In this document: piece after piece, positions 15,542 through 23,383 of the stretch
Layout: each line of letters opens with the position of its first letter
Numbering within the stretch: the first letter of the stretch is position 1
Source of the DNA: an uncultured Oscillospiraceae bacterium
GTDB taxonomy: Bacteria; Bacillota; Clostridia; Oscillospirales; Acutalibacteraceae
Direction of reading: 5' to 3'
Assembly: GCA_900549055.1 (NCBI GenBank)
Contig: URNB01000014.1
Coordinates: forward strand, 1 to 33,107
Length of the DNA stretch: 33,107 nt
Translations under genes and position numbers: made by a program
Notes under the pieces: generated by a model
What the model was told of the DNA's origin: nothing
What the model saw: the letters and a program-made list of their open reading frames with translations, nothing else
Database searches by the model: none

Positions 15542-16081
15542 TTATCTCGCAAACGGAGCGCCCAAAAGCGTTAATAACTCGCGGGCCTCTTCATCTGTCT
15601 TCGCAGTTGTGACAAAAATTATATCCATACCGCGCACCTTATCGATCTTATCGTACTCGATTTCAGGGAAAATAAGCTGCTCCTTAACGCCCATAGCATA
15701 GTTGCCGCGGCCGTCAAAAGCGTTCGGGTTAATTCCTCTGAAGTCGCGAACGCGCGGAAGAGCCGCATTGAAAAGTCTTTCAATGAACTCATACATACGC
15801 TCACCGCGAAGCGTTACCTTCGCACCGATCGGCATACCCTCGCGGAGCTTGAAGTTCGCAACCGACTTCTTTGCGCGGCAGGGAATTGCCTTCTGACCGG
15901 TGATAAGACTCAGGTCTCGCAGAATAGCGTCGATGACCTTGGAGTTTTCCTTGGCCTCGCCGGCGCCTACATTGATAACGACCTTTTCGAGCTTCGGAAT
16001 CTGCATGACGCTCTTGTAGCCAAATTTTGTCATCAGTGCGGGAGCGATCGAATTTTTATATTCGTTCGACAGTATTGACAT
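15542..16081 (-). CDS. rplE: 50S ribosomal protein L5
   Basis: L5 binds 5S rRNA and contacts the small subunit at bridge B1b. The 179-residue protein has the KVVINVGAGEA motif and VTLRGERMYEFIERLFNAAL, both typical. It stands between rplX and rpsN in the spc operon. Confidence 0.98.
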   Translation of the reverse strand: MSILSNEYKNSIAPALMTKFGYKSVMQIPKLEKVVINVGAGEAKENSKVIDAILRDLSLITGQKAIPCRAKKSVANFKLREGMPIGAKVTLRGERMYEFIERLFNAALPRVRDFRGINPNAFDGRGNYAMGVKEQLIFPEIEYDKIDKVRGMDIIFVTTAKTDEEARELLTLLGAPFAR

Positions 16082-16100
16082 GTCATGTCCTCCTTATCTC

Positions 16101-16424
16101 TTAAAAAGTCTCGCCGCATTTTTTGCACATGCGGTCTTTTTTGCCGTCCTCGTAGACCTTAGTGCCTACTCTGGTGGGCTTATTGCATTTCGGGCAAACA
16201 ACCTGAACCTTGCAGGCATAAACAGCACCGTTGGTTTCAATTATACCGGACGGATCTCCTGCCTTCTTCGGTTTAGCGTGTTTTTTAACAACGTTGATGC
16301 CCTCAACTATAACCTTACCCTCTTTGGGGCTGACCTCAAGCACCTTGCCGGTCTTCTTGCGGTCCTTTTTGTCTCCTGTAAGGAGGACTACGGTATCACC
16401 GGTTTTAACGTGAAGCTTACTCAT
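16101..16424 (-). CDS. rplX: 50S ribosomal protein L24
   Basis: L24 is an early assembly initiator bound near the tunnel exit. The 107-residue protein has an N-terminal KOW motif (VKTGDTVVLLTGDKKDRKKTG). Its C-terminal tail carries two CxxC pairs (Cys77, Cys80, Cys100, Cys103) of the zinc-ribbon kind found in some bacterial L24 proteins. Confidence 0.98.
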   Translation of the reverse strand: MSKLHVKTGDTVVLLTGDKKDRKKTGKVLEVSPKEGKVIVEGINVVKKHAKPKKAGDPSGIIETNGAVYACKVQVVCPKCNKPTRVGTKVYEDGKKDRMCKKCGETF

Positions 16425-16440
16425 TGTTTTCTACCTCCCA

Positions 16441-16809
16441 TTAAAGCACTTCCGGAGCAAGGGACAGGATCTTTGTATAATCCTTGTCGCGCAGCTCACG
16501 GGCTACCGGCCCGAAAATACGGGTACCGCGGGGGTTCTTGTCATCACGGATGATAACAGCCGCATTTTCGTCGAATCTGATGTATGTGCCGTCATTGCGG
16601 CGAAGACCTCTTGCGGAACGAACCACAACTGCCTTTACTACATCGCCCTTCTTTACAGTACCGCCCGGAGCGGCCTTTTTAACAGAAGCCACGATGACGT
16701 CGCCAATGTTGGCATACCTCCTTCTGGAGCCTCCAAGAACGCGGATGCACATGATTTCCTTGGCACCCGTATTGTCGGCAACCTTGAGGTAACTCTGTTG
16801 TTGTATCAC
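16441..16809 (-). CDS. rplN: 50S ribosomal protein L14
   Basis: L14 forms part of the intersubunit bridge region. The protein has 122 residues, with SYLKVADNTGAKEIMCIRVL and GTRIFGPVARELRDK. The start is GTG at 16809, well spaced from AAGGAGG; no ATG is available there. It is the first gene of the spc section, 20 bp after rpsQ. Confidence 0.98.
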   Translation of the reverse strand: MIQQQSYLKVADNTGAKEIMCIRVLGGSRRRYANIGDVIVASVKKAAPGGTVKKGDVVKAVVVRSARGLRRNDGTYIRFDENAAVIIRDDKNPRGTRIFGPVARELRDKDYTKILSLAPEVL

Positions 16810-16829
16810 AGTGTTTTCCTCCTTGTAGA

Positions 16830-17087
16830 CTACTTAGCCTTTTCGATTATTTCCGCCACGCGCCAACGCTTATCCTTGGAGAGTGGTCTGGTCTCCATAA
16901 TAAGAACTCTGTCGCCTACGCCACAGGAATTGTTCTCATCATGAGCTTTGAGTCTGATAGTGTTTTTAATGATCTTCTTATAGAGCGGGTGCTTAACGTT
17001 GTCCTCAATGGCAACTACGACGGTTTTATCCATCTTGTCGCTTACAACCTTACCCACTCTTGTTTTACGAAGGTTTCTTTCGCTCAT
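16830..17087 (-). CDS. rpsQ: 30S ribosomal protein S17
   Basis: S17 is an OB-fold primary 16S rRNA-binding protein. The product has 85 residues, with RKTRVGKVVSDKMDKTVVVA at the N-terminus and CGVGDRVLIMETRPLSKDKRW. It is the last gene of the S10 section, directly after rpmC. Confidence 0.98.
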   Translation of the reverse strand: MSERNLRKTRVGKVVSDKMDKTVVVAIEDNVKHPLYKKIIKNTIRLKAHDENNSCGVGDRVLIMETRPLSKDKRWRVAEIIEKAK

Positions 17088-17106
17088 TTAGCCTTTCCTC
17101 CCTCTC

Positions 17107-17316
17107 TCAAGCGTTGGTGCTGTCGTTTTTGAGCTCGTTCTCGCGAATGATTGTCTTAACGCGGGCGATGTCCTTCTTAACGGCAGCTATACGCATGGGG
17201 TTGTCGAGCTGGTTAATGGCGAGTTGGAAACGCAGATTAAATAATTCCTCTTTAAGCTTTGTCAACTGGTCATTCAGCTCCGGCAAAGTGTTCTGTCTGA
17301 TTTCCTTTGCATTCAT
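17107..17316 (-). CDS. rpmC: 50S ribosomal protein L29
   Basis: L29 lies at the tunnel exit, where trigger factor and SRP dock. The 69-residue, mainly two-helix protein contains LKEELFNLRFQLAINQLDNP. It overlaps the rplP stop by one base and is followed by rpsQ. Confidence 0.97.
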   Translation of the reverse strand: MNAKEIRQNTLPELNDQLTKLKEELFNLRFQLAINQLDNPMRIAAVKKDIARVKTIIRENELKNDSTNA

Positions 17317-17741
17317 TACTGCTCACCACCCATTTCCTGCTTTGTTACAAACTTGCACTTAATAGGAAGCTTGTTTGCGGCGAGACGCATAGCCTCGCGA
17401 GCCAATTCCTCGCTAACGCCGCCGATCTCGAACATTACGCGACCGGGCTTAACAACCGCTACCCAGTACTCGGGTGAGCCTTTACCTGAACCCATTCGGG
17501 TCTCAGCCGGCTTTTCGGTTATCGGCTTATCGGGGAATATCTTTATCCAAACCTGACCGCCACGCTTAATGTAGCGGGTCATTGCAATACGCGCAGCCTC
17601 TATCTGGTTAGAGGTGATCCACGCCGGCTCTAAAGCCTGAAGACCGAAATCGCCGTGTGTTACGGTGATGCCGCGTGAAGCGGTACCGGTCAAACGTCCG
17701 CGGTGAACTCTGCGGTATTTAACTCTTTTAGGCATTAACAT
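17316..17741 (-). CDS. rplP: 50S ribosomal protein L16
   Basis: L16 is needed for the A-site region and late 50S maturation. The product has 141 residues; MLMPKRVKYRRVHRG and the conserved GSGKGSPEYWVAVVKPGR block are visible. The chosen ATG overlaps the rpsC stop by one base and is 9 nt from GGAGG; an ATG two codons later is less well placed. Confidence 0.98.
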   Translation of the reverse strand: MLMPKRVKYRRVHRGRLTGTASRGITVTHGDFGLQALEPAWITSNQIEAARIAMTRYIKRGGQVWIKIFPDKPITEKPAETRMGSGKGSPEYWVAVVKPGRVMFEIGGVSEELAREAMRLAANKLPIKCKFVTKQEMGGEQ

Positions 17742-18406
17742 CAGCGGGCGCCTCCTTCCTTTTTAACCTTGCGGTTATCAGCGAGAACCTCACCCTTGTA
17801 AATCCAAACCTTAACGCCTATACGACCGTATGTGGTGTTTGCCTCGGCAAAACCGTAGTCGATATCGGCACGCAGGGTCTGAAGCGGAATTGTTCCCTCA
17901 TGATACTGCTCGCTTCTTGCGATTTCAGCGCCGCCCAAGCGACCCGAAACCTGAGTTTTTATACCCTTTACGCCGAGACGCATAGCTCTGCCTATGGAGA
18001 GCTTCATAGCGCGGCGGAAGGAAATACGCTTTTCAAGCTGAGCCGCAATATTTTCGGCTACGAGCTGAGCGTTAGCGTCCGGATTCTTAATTTCAACAAT
18101 GTTGATAAGAACCGGCTTGCCGAGCATCTGCTGGCAGGTGGCGCGAAGCTTTTCGATTTCGCTGCCGTTGCGTCCGATCACCATACCCGGCTTTGCGCAG
18201 TGGATATGAAGTCTTACGCGCTTGTCGTCACGTTCGATTTCGATTTTTGCAATACCTGCTGTGAAGAGGGTCTTCTTGAGGTATTTACGGAGGTTATAGT
18301 CCTCAACCAATGTGTCGCCGAAAACGCTGTCATTGGCAAACCAACGCGAGTCCCAGTTTTTAATTACGCCTACACGGAAACCGTGCGGATTAACCTTCTG
18401 GCCCAT
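17741..18406 (-). CDS. rpsC: 30S ribosomal protein S3
   Basis: S3 forms part of the mRNA entry channel. The 221-residue protein begins MGQKVNPHGFRVGVIKNWDS, has a KH domain with IGRNGSEIEKL, and a C-terminal domain ending YGRIGVKVWIYKGE. It is coupled to rplP by a stop/start overlap. Confidence 0.99.
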   Translation of the reverse strand: MGQKVNPHGFRVGVIKNWDSRWFANDSVFGDTLVEDYNLRKYLKKTLFTAGIAKIEIERDDKRVRLHIHCAKPGMVIGRNGSEIEKLRATCQQMLGKPVLINIVEIKNPDANAQLVAENIAAQLEKRISFRRAMKLSIGRAMRLGVKGIKTQVSGRLGGAEIARSEQYHEGTIPLQTLRADIDYGFAEANTTYGRIGVKVWIYKGEVLADNRKVKKEGGAR

Positions 18407-18421
18407 AACTTAACCTCCTTC

Positions 18422-18760
18422 TTAGATTTCGCGTTCTTTAAGAACGATTGTAACATGGCTTGTTCTCTTCAAAATTCTGTGGGCTCTGCCGTGATCCTTC
18501 GGACGGATTCTCTTAAGAGTCGGTCCGGGGCAGACAAAGCACTCTGCAACATAAAGACGGGAAACATCCATGTTATGATTGTTTTCTGCATTAGCCATAG
18601 CTGACGCTAAAAGCTTCTCCAAATACTCGCAAGCGGACTTAGGAGTAAATTTGAGTATAGCCATAGCTTTTTCAGCATCCTGATTGCGGATCAAATCCAA
18701 AACAATCTTCACCTTGCGGGGTGAAATACGGGCGTATTTAAGTGTAGCCCTTGCTTCCAT
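18422..18760 (-). CDS. rplV: 50S ribosomal protein L22
   Basis: L22 lines the peptide exit tunnel; its beta-hairpin loop is a macrolide-resistance site. The product has 112 residues, with ARISPRKVKIVLDLIR and the hairpin-tip region PTLKRIRPKDHGRAHRILKR, which looks like the wild-type family form. Confidence 0.98.
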   Translation of the reverse strand: MEARATLKYARISPRKVKIVLDLIRNQDAEKAMAILKFTPKSACEYLEKLLASAMANAENNHNMDVSRLYVAECFVCPGPTLKRIRPKDHGRAHRILKRTSHVTIVLKEREI

Positions 18761-18783
18761 AGTTAAACTCTCCTTTCAGCCGC

Positions 18784-19059
18784 TTACTTACCGGTGGTCT
18801 TTGAACCGGCGTGACCCTTAAAGGTTCTCGTCGGAGCGAACTCACCGAGCTTGTGACCTACCATATCCTCTGTTACATAAACCGGAACGTGCTTGCGGCC
18901 GTCATGTACCGCAAAGGTGTGTCCGACGAAATCGGGGAATATGGTCGAAGAACGGCTCCAGGTCTTAAGAACTCTCTTTTCACCGGCTTCGTTCATTTCC
19001 TTGACTCTTTTGAGCAGAACAGGCTGCACATAAGGGCCCTTTTTAATGCTTCTTCCCAT
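18784..19059 (-). CDS. rpsS: 30S ribosomal protein S19
   Basis: S19 sits at the head of the 30S subunit next to S13. The protein has 91 residues, begins MGRSIKKGPYV and contains HDGRKHVPVYVTEDMVGHKL. It lies between rplB and rplV as expected. Confidence 0.98.
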   Translation of the reverse strand: MGRSIKKGPYVQPVLLKRVKEMNEAGEKRVLKTWSRSSTIFPDFVGHTFAVHDGRKHVPVYVTEDMVGHKLGEFAPTRTFKGHAGSKTTGK

Positions 19060-19080
19060 GATTAATCTCCTTTCGTCGAA

Positions 19081-19908
19081 TTACTTACGGCGCTTTACGA
19101 TATACTTATCGGTGCGCTTATTCTTCTGACGGGTCTTGTAACCGAGAGCAGGTTTACCCCACGGGGTAACAGGTCCCGGACGACCGATCGGTGATTTACC
19201 CTCACCGCCGCCGTGCGGGTGATCGCACGGGTTCATTACAGAACCGCGAACGGTCGGTCTCCAGCCCATGTGACGCTTACGTCCGGCTTTACCGTAATTG
19301 ACGTTTGCGTGCTCCGGATTGGATACAACGCCTACGGTTGCCATGCAGTTTGCGGGAACGTTGCGAAGCTCGCCCGAGGGCAAACGCAAAAGCGCCATTC
19401 CGTTTTCCTTAGCCATAAGCTGAGCGGTGTTGCCGGCAGAACGTGCAAGCTGAGCACCCTTGCCGGGGTAAAGCTCGATATTGTGCAGGAATGTACCTAC
19501 CGGAATGTTGATAAGCGGAAGTGCGTTGCCGGGCTTAATATCAGCCTCGGGGCCGCTTACTATCTTATCGCCGACCTTTAAGTCCTGCGGAGCGATTATA
19601 TAACGCTTTTCGCCGTCCTCATACTGAACGAGGGCGATGAACGCAGAGCGGTTCGGATCGTACTCAAGAGTCAGAACGGTAGCGGGTATACCGAAACGCT
19701 CTCTCTTGAAATCGATAACTCTGTACTTTCTGCGGTTTCCGCCGCCTCTGTGGCGAACGGTGATTCTGCCGTAGCTGTTGCGTCCGGCATTCTTTTTAAT
19801 AGGCTCAAGCAAGCTTCTCTCGGGAGCAACCTTTGATAACTCGGAATAATCCATAGTTGTCATATTGCGGCGGCCCGGAGTAGTCGGCTTGTAAAATTTA
19901 ATTGCCAT
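19081..19908 (-). CDS. rplB: 50S ribosomal protein L2
   Basis: L2 is a highly conserved protein near the peptidyl-transferase centre. The product is 275 residues, beginning MAIKFYKPTTPGRRNM and containing the VMNPCDHPHGGGEGKSPIGR signature, in which the histidine implicated in L2 function lies. ATG 19908 is used, with AGGAGAG upstream; an in-frame GTG three codons earlier follows that signal too closely. The 89-bp gap to rplW contains hairpins at 19937-19958 and 19966-19989. Confidence 0.99.
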   Translation of the reverse strand: MAIKFYKPTTPGRRNMTTMDYSELSKVAPERSLLEPIKKNAGRNSYGRITVRHRGGGNRRKYRVIDFKRERFGIPATVLTLEYDPNRSAFIALVQYEDGEKRYIIAPQDLKVGDKIVSGPEADIKPGNALPLINIPVGTFLHNIELYPGKGAQLARSAGNTAQLMAKENGMALLRLPSGELRNVPANCMATVGVVSNPEHANVNYGKAGRKRHMGWRPTVRGSVMNPCDHPHGGGEGKSPIGRPGPVTPWGKPALGYKTRQKNKRTDKYIVKRRK

Positions 19909-19965
19909 TTGTTTCACTCTCCTGTTTTGGCTTAGCGAAGTTATCTTTAAAAAACTTCATACATC

Positions 19966-19989
19966 ACCGGAAATCCTTGATTTCCCGGT
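19966..19989 (-). other. Hairpin between rplW and rplB
   Basis: ACCGGAAATC (19966-19975) pairs with GATTTCCCGGT (19979-19989) with one bulge. A second short stem (19937-19942/19953-19958) follows in the transcript, just before the L2 ribosome-binding site. This is the longest gap in the S10 section, so it may be a processing or translational control point. Confidence 0.4.
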
Positions 19990-19997
19990 CGCGGTTA

Positions 19998-20291
19998 TCA
20001 GATAAGACCGTCGAAGAACTCAATCGGCTTTGAATCAGCCTTTAAAGTAACGATTGCCTTTTTCCAGGCTGCGGTGTAGCCGTTGTAACGGCCCATACGT
20101 CTTGCCTGACCGCGAACGTTGATTGTGTTGACCTTAGCAACATCAACCTTGAAAAGCTTTGCGACAGCGTCGGCTATCTCGATTTTGTTAGCGTCCTTCG
20201 CTACCTTAAAGGTGTATTTCTTATCGGCTATACCCGACATACTCTTTTCGGTAATTACCGGAGCTATAATGATATCCTGTGCGGTTTTCAT
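19998..20291 (-). CDS. rplW: 50S ribosomal protein L23
   Basis: L23 is the tunnel-exit protein that docks trigger factor and SRP. The product has 97 residues, with APVITEKSM at the N-terminus and VNTINVRGQARRMGRYNGYT in the loop. Its ATG overlaps the last base of rplD. Confidence 0.98.
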   Translation of the reverse strand: MKTAQDIIIAPVITEKSMSGIADKKYTFKVAKDANKIEIADAVAKLFKVDVAKVNTINVRGQARRMGRYNGYTAAWKKAIVTLKADSKPIEFFDGLI

Positions 20292-20914
20292 TATGCATAC
20301 ACCTCCTCAAGCTTTGCTACGGCATTCTTTACCACCACGAGAGTGTCGGCATTGATTATGTCGTAGGTGTTGATTGTTCCGACCTGTGCGGATTTCGCAC
20401 CCGCAATGTTGGCAATGCTCTTTACGGCGAACGCGCTGTTATCCTCAAGAACTATGAGAGTCTTTTTACCGGCGCCTATTGCCTTTAAGCAATCGGCAAC
20501 GACCTTGGTTTTGTAGGTCTCGGTTTTAAGCTCGTCAAGAACTATCATATCGCCTGTGAGCACCTTATCCGACAAAGCGGATTTGAGAGCCAGTCTCTTA
20601 ACCTTTTTATTGAGAGAGTAAGAATAATCTCTCGGCTTCGGCGCGTGAACTATACCGCCGTGTCTCCACTGCGGAGCTCTGGTAGATCCCTGTCTTGCGT
20701 GACCGGTACCCTTCTGTCTCCACGGCTTTTTGCCGCCGCCCGATACCTCGGTACGAGTCAGAGTGGACTGCGTGCCCTGACGTTTGTTTGCAAGGTAGTT
20801 TACAACCGCCGCGTGCATAACCGCCGCGTTAGGCTTTATTCCGAAAACGGCGTCGCTCAAGGTGATTTCTCCCACGCTTTTGCCCGCCATATCGACTACT
20901 GCTATATTAGGCAT
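20291..20914 (-). CDS. rplD: 50S ribosomal protein L4
   Basis: L4 lines the exit tunnel through a long loop, seen here as KKPWRQKGTGHARQGSTRAP. The product has 207 residues. In E. coli L4 represses the S10 operon by binding its leader; whether that holds in this organism is not shown by the sequence, though the operon does have a long structured leader (21938-22210). Confidence 0.98.
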   Translation of the reverse strand: MPNIAVVDMAGKSVGEITLSDAVFGIKPNAAVMHAAVVNYLANKRQGTQSTLTRTEVSGGGKKPWRQKGTGHARQGSTRAPQWRHGGIVHAPKPRDYSYSLNKKVKRLALKSALSDKVLTGDMIVLDELKTETYKTKVVADCLKAIGAGKKTLIVLEDNSAFAVKSIANIAGAKSAQVGTINTYDIINADTLVVVKNAVAKLEEVYA

Positions 20915-20934
20915 AATTTAGAACACTCCTTCCC

Positions 20935-21567
20935 TTACGCTTTAACGCTGTCGAAAAGAACCACTATTCCGCCCTTGGGACCGGGAACGGCGCCCTTAAC
21001 GGCGATGATATTCTTTTCCGCGTCTACTTTAACGACACTCAGGTTCTGAACGGTTACGCGCTCATTGCCGAGGTGTCCTGCCATTTTCTTGCCCTTGAAA
21101 ACTCTTGACGGAGTTGAGCAGGCGCCCAAGGAACCGCCGTGACGGTGAACAGGACCTGTACCGTGAGTTTCCTTAAGTCTTCCGAAGTTCCAGCGCTTAA
21201 TGGTGCCGGCGTAGCCCTTACCTTTGGAAGTGCCGCGCACGTCTACCGAATCGCCCTCCGCAAATACGTCAGCCTTGATTATATCGCCTACGTTCATAGC
21301 GCTGATATCTTCAAAGCGGAACTCGCGAAGAACCTTTTTCGGAGCAACATCGCCTTTGGCAAAATGGCCCTTCCGGGGCTTGTTTACCTTAGAAGCCTTC
21401 AAATCGCCGTAGCCTATCTGAACAGCCTCATAGCCGTCGTTCTCAGCGGTCTTCTTCTGCGAAATAACGCAGGGGCCTGCCTCGATAACGGTAACCGGAA
21501 CAACGTTTCCGTTTGCGTCAAAAAGCTGAGTCATACCGAGCTTTTTGCCCACAATACCCTTTTTCAT
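20935..21567 (-). CDS. rplC: 50S ribosomal protein L3
   Basis: L3 is an early 23S rRNA-binding protein reaching the peptidyl-transferase centre. The product has 210 residues, with KKLGMTQLFDANGNVVPVTV and the GRLKETHGTGPVHRHGGSLG block. It is preceded by a small GAAA-tetraloop hairpin at 21592-21607. Confidence 0.98.
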   Translation of the reverse strand: MKKGIVGKKLGMTQLFDANGNVVPVTVIEAGPCVISQKKTAENDGYEAVQIGYGDLKASKVNKPRKGHFAKGDVAPKKVLREFRFEDISAMNVGDIIKADVFAEGDSVDVRGTSKGKGYAGTIKRWNFGRLKETHGTGPVHRHGGSLGACSTPSRVFKGKKMAGHLGNERVTVQNLSVVKVDAEKNIIAVKGAVPGPKGGIVVLFDSVKA

Positions 21568-21591
21568 ATGATTTTCCTCCTTTGGTTATTG

Positions 21592-21607
21592 GTTGGTTTT
21601 CACCAAC
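21592..21607 (-). other. GAAA-tetraloop hairpin between rpsJ and rplC
   Basis: On the minus strand GTTGGT-GAAA-ACCAAC forms a perfect 6-bp stem closed by a GNRA-type loop, about 10 nt before the rplC ribosome-binding site. It is a compact structure typical of RNA; its role is unknown. Confidence 0.5.
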
Positions 21608-21625
21608 TTGACCTGCGGTGCGTGA

Positions 21626-21937
21626 TTAAAGCTTTATTTCAATCTCTACACCGGCGGGAAGCTCAAGATTAGTCAGAGCTTCAACAGTTTTGTTGGAAGG
21701 TCTGATTATATCAATAAGCCTTTTGTGCGTTCTCGTTTCAAACTGCTCGCGGCTGTCCTTATATTTATGAACGGCGCGGAGAATGGTAACGACCTCTTTT
21801 TCGGTGGGCAGCGGCACGGGGCCTGATACCCTTGCACCTGTACGTTTAGCGGTTTCCACTATTTTCTCAGCGGACTGGTCTACAAGCGCGTGGTCGTAAC
21901 CTTTGATACGAATACGGATTTTTTCTTTCACTGCCAT
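21626..21937 (-). CDS. rpsJ: 30S ribosomal protein S10
   Basis: S10 is in the small-subunit head and, as NusE, also takes part in antitermination. The product has 103 residues, with IRIRIKGYDHALVDQSAEKI and the C-terminal VDIRPS-type block, here LIDIIRPSNKT. It is the first gene of the cluster, preceded by a 270-nt leader and a strong promoter. No tuf gene lies upstream, unlike in many bacteria. Confidence 0.98.
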   Translation of the reverse strand: MAVKEKIRIRIKGYDHALVDQSAEKIVETAKRTGARVSGPVPLPTEKEVVTILRAVHKYKDSREQFETRTHKRLIDIIRPSNKTVEALTNLELPAGVEIEIKL

Positions 21938-22210
21938 GTGAAATTCGCCTCCTTAAGTAGTTGGCGGGCAAAACTTACAACGCGCCGTGTTTTTCTTTAC
22001 TGCGCATTATAAAACCGGCATTGCTGGGGTCACAGACAATTCCGGACAGCAGATCGCTCTGCCGCTGTATACAAGAGCCGCAAGATCTCTTATATACTTC
22101 CTGACTTTTCGCCCGGTTTAAAATCGGACATACTCCGCGGAAATTTCCCGACTCGAGGTCGGCCACCTCCCGCATCAACGCATGTTTCACGCCGCATTTA
22201 GGCAGCGTAC
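21938..22210 (-). promoter_or_regulatory. Structured S10-operon leader RNA
   Basis: About 270 nt separate the predicted transcription start from the rpsJ ATG. On the minus strand the leader holds a GTATATAAGAG/CTCTTGTATAC stem (22097-22067, 11 bp with one G.U pair), an adjacent bulged stem (about 22068-22046) and a CCGAC/GTCGG stem (22162-22148). A GGGAGGT sequence (about 22171-22165) precedes the last of these. Autoregulation by a ribosomal protein is inferred from the position and structure; the class of leader is not recognised. No credible gene lies in it. Confidence 0.6.
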
Positions 22211-22216
22211 TGTAGT

Positions 22217-22245
22217 ATCATAACACACTCTTTTTCAAAAATCAA
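22217..22245 (-). promoter_or_regulatory. Sigma-A-type promoter of the ribosomal protein cluster
   Basis: On the minus strand TTGATT (22245-22240), exactly 17 bp, then TATGAT (22222-22217). The next upstream sequence is A-rich, as in UP elements. It is the only good promoter seen upstream of rpsJ. Confidence 0.8.
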
Positions 22246-22385
22246 GCTTTTTTTGCCGTTTATTTTGATTTTTTTCGCGTTTCATTATAAAACGGGTGTA
22301 TCCGCCGAAGCTGAAAATAGGATATATTATGTTTCCGTGCGTTCGGAGCTTAAAAAATGCCGTTTTGCGTTGTTATACGCATGTA

Positions 22386-22412
22386 ACACTTTTTCGGCTG
22401 TTACATATCATA
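22386..22412 (+). promoter_or_regulatory. Possible sigma-K-type promoter of the cysteine-rich protein
   Basis: CATATCATA (22404-22412) fits the sigma-K -10 pattern CATAnnnTA, and AC (22386-22387) lies 16 bp upstream as in the mother-cell consensus. The same bases also form a 7-bp inverted repeat, ATGTAAC/GTTACAT (22381-22387, 22400-22406), so an operator is an alternative reading. No good sigma-A promoter was found close to the gene. Confidence 0.35.
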
Positions 22413-22475
22413 ATAGTGAAGTTAATGTGTTGCCCCGGCGATACGACTTCAATTATTCTACAGGAGGCTTTTTAT

Positions 22476-23300
22476 ATGGCAGATTTGAAAAACGGCTGCC
22501 CGCCCGAGAACGGTACATTTAAGGAAGCCGTATGCGTAGACGCCGGCAGAGTATACGATTCCTGCTGTGACCGCGATTGTCTTGAGGATCTCCGCTGCTT
22601 TTTCTTGGCGGAGGATCAGGCGCTTATAAACAGCGCTATCAGCGTTAGGCTGCGCTCGGCAGAGGTACTTAATGTTTTTATCGATGTTGAACCGGTAAAC
22701 TTCAACAAAGGCTTTTATTCCTGCGATTTGACCTTCTTCTTCCTGCTCGACTTTGATATTTACACCGCTCCGCATTCCTGCCCGCAGTATATCCGAGGCA
22801 TATCCTCTTACTCGAAAAAGGTTATACTCTTCGGCAGCGACGGCAATGTGAAGGTATTTTCAAGCCGTGACAGAGAGGACGGAGACTGCGACACAAGCAC
22901 ACGCAGAAGCACGAATATGCCGAAATGCGTGGTTCAGGCGGTCGATCCGATTCCGCTTTCGGCGAGAATCGGCGAAATTCACGATTGCTACGAGAATGTC
23001 CGCTGCATTCCGAAATGCGTATGCGAGGTGCTCGGCGGCAATGCGGTCACCGAGCTGCAGAACGGCACGCCGACCGTTTATGCCACCTTGGGGCTTTTCA
23101 CGATAGTTCAGCTCATAAGAAATGTTCAGATGCTGATTCCGGTATACGATTTCTGCATACCCGAAAAGCAGTGTGACGATTCCACCGACCGTCCCTGCGA
23201 CACCTTCAGAAAGATCAAGTTCCCGACCGATGACTTTTTCCCGCCGCGCCCGTGCGACGCGGATAACGACTGCTGCGGCTGCCAAAGAACCGAGCAGTAG
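22476..23300 (+). CDS. Cysteine-rich conserved protein of unknown function, possibly spore-associated
   Basis: The 274-residue protein has about 21 cysteines, no signal peptide and no membrane segment. The N-terminal part has Cys8, Cys20, Cys30, Cys31, Cys35 and Cys41 (around VYDSCCDRDCLEDLRCFF). A beta-rich middle follows (FIDVEPVNFNKGFYSCDLTFFFLL; KKVILFGSDGNVKVF), then CIPKCVCEVL, and the tail is very cysteine-rich (DADNDCCGCQ). I recognise similar proteins in Clostridia but know of no assigned function. The high cysteine content and a possible sigma-K promoter would suit a cross-linked spore-coat protein; this is inference. The start is ATG 22476 with a perfect AGGAGG upstream. It is divergent from the ribosomal cluster and convergent with the phosphomutase. 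Confidence 0.8.
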   Translation: MADLKNGCPPENGTFKEAVCVDAGRVYDSCCDRDCLEDLRCFFLAEDQALINSAISVRLRSAEVLNVFIDVEPVNFNKGFYSCDLTFFFLLDFDIYTAPHSCPQYIRGISSYSKKVILFGSDGNVKVFSSRDREDGDCDTSTRRSTNMPKCVVQAVDPIPLSARIGEIHDCYENVRCIPKCVCEVLGGNAVTELQNGTPTVYATLGLFTIVQLIRNVQMLIPVYDFCIPEKQCDDSTDRPCDTFRKIKFPTDDFFPPRPCDADNDCCGCQRTEQ

Positions 23301-23318
23301 AAATTTGTGAAAAACAAC

Positions 23319-23340
23319 GCCTCCCTCTGACGAGGGAGGC
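23319..23340 (-). terminator. Terminator between the cysteine-rich gene and the phosphomutase
   Basis: GCCTCCCTC (23319-23327) pairs perfectly with GAGGGAGGC (23332-23340) across a 4-nt loop. On the minus strand it is followed by GTTGTTTTT, so it mainly ends the phosphomutase transcript; it may also slow the convergent plus-strand gene. Confidence 0.7.
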
Positions 23341-23383
23341 GAAAGCCGCAATTTTCTCCGCACACCGAAAGCAGCAAAGCCTC

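Noticed and set aside
21975..22190. 71-codon ORF in the S10 leader
   Set aside because: It lacks a proper ribosome-binding site, has no recognisable domain, and overlaps the stems of the leader.
22296..22475. 60-residue upstream extension of the cysteine-rich protein
   Set aside because: It has no upstream signal and crosses the candidate promoter; AGGAGG lies before ATG 22476.
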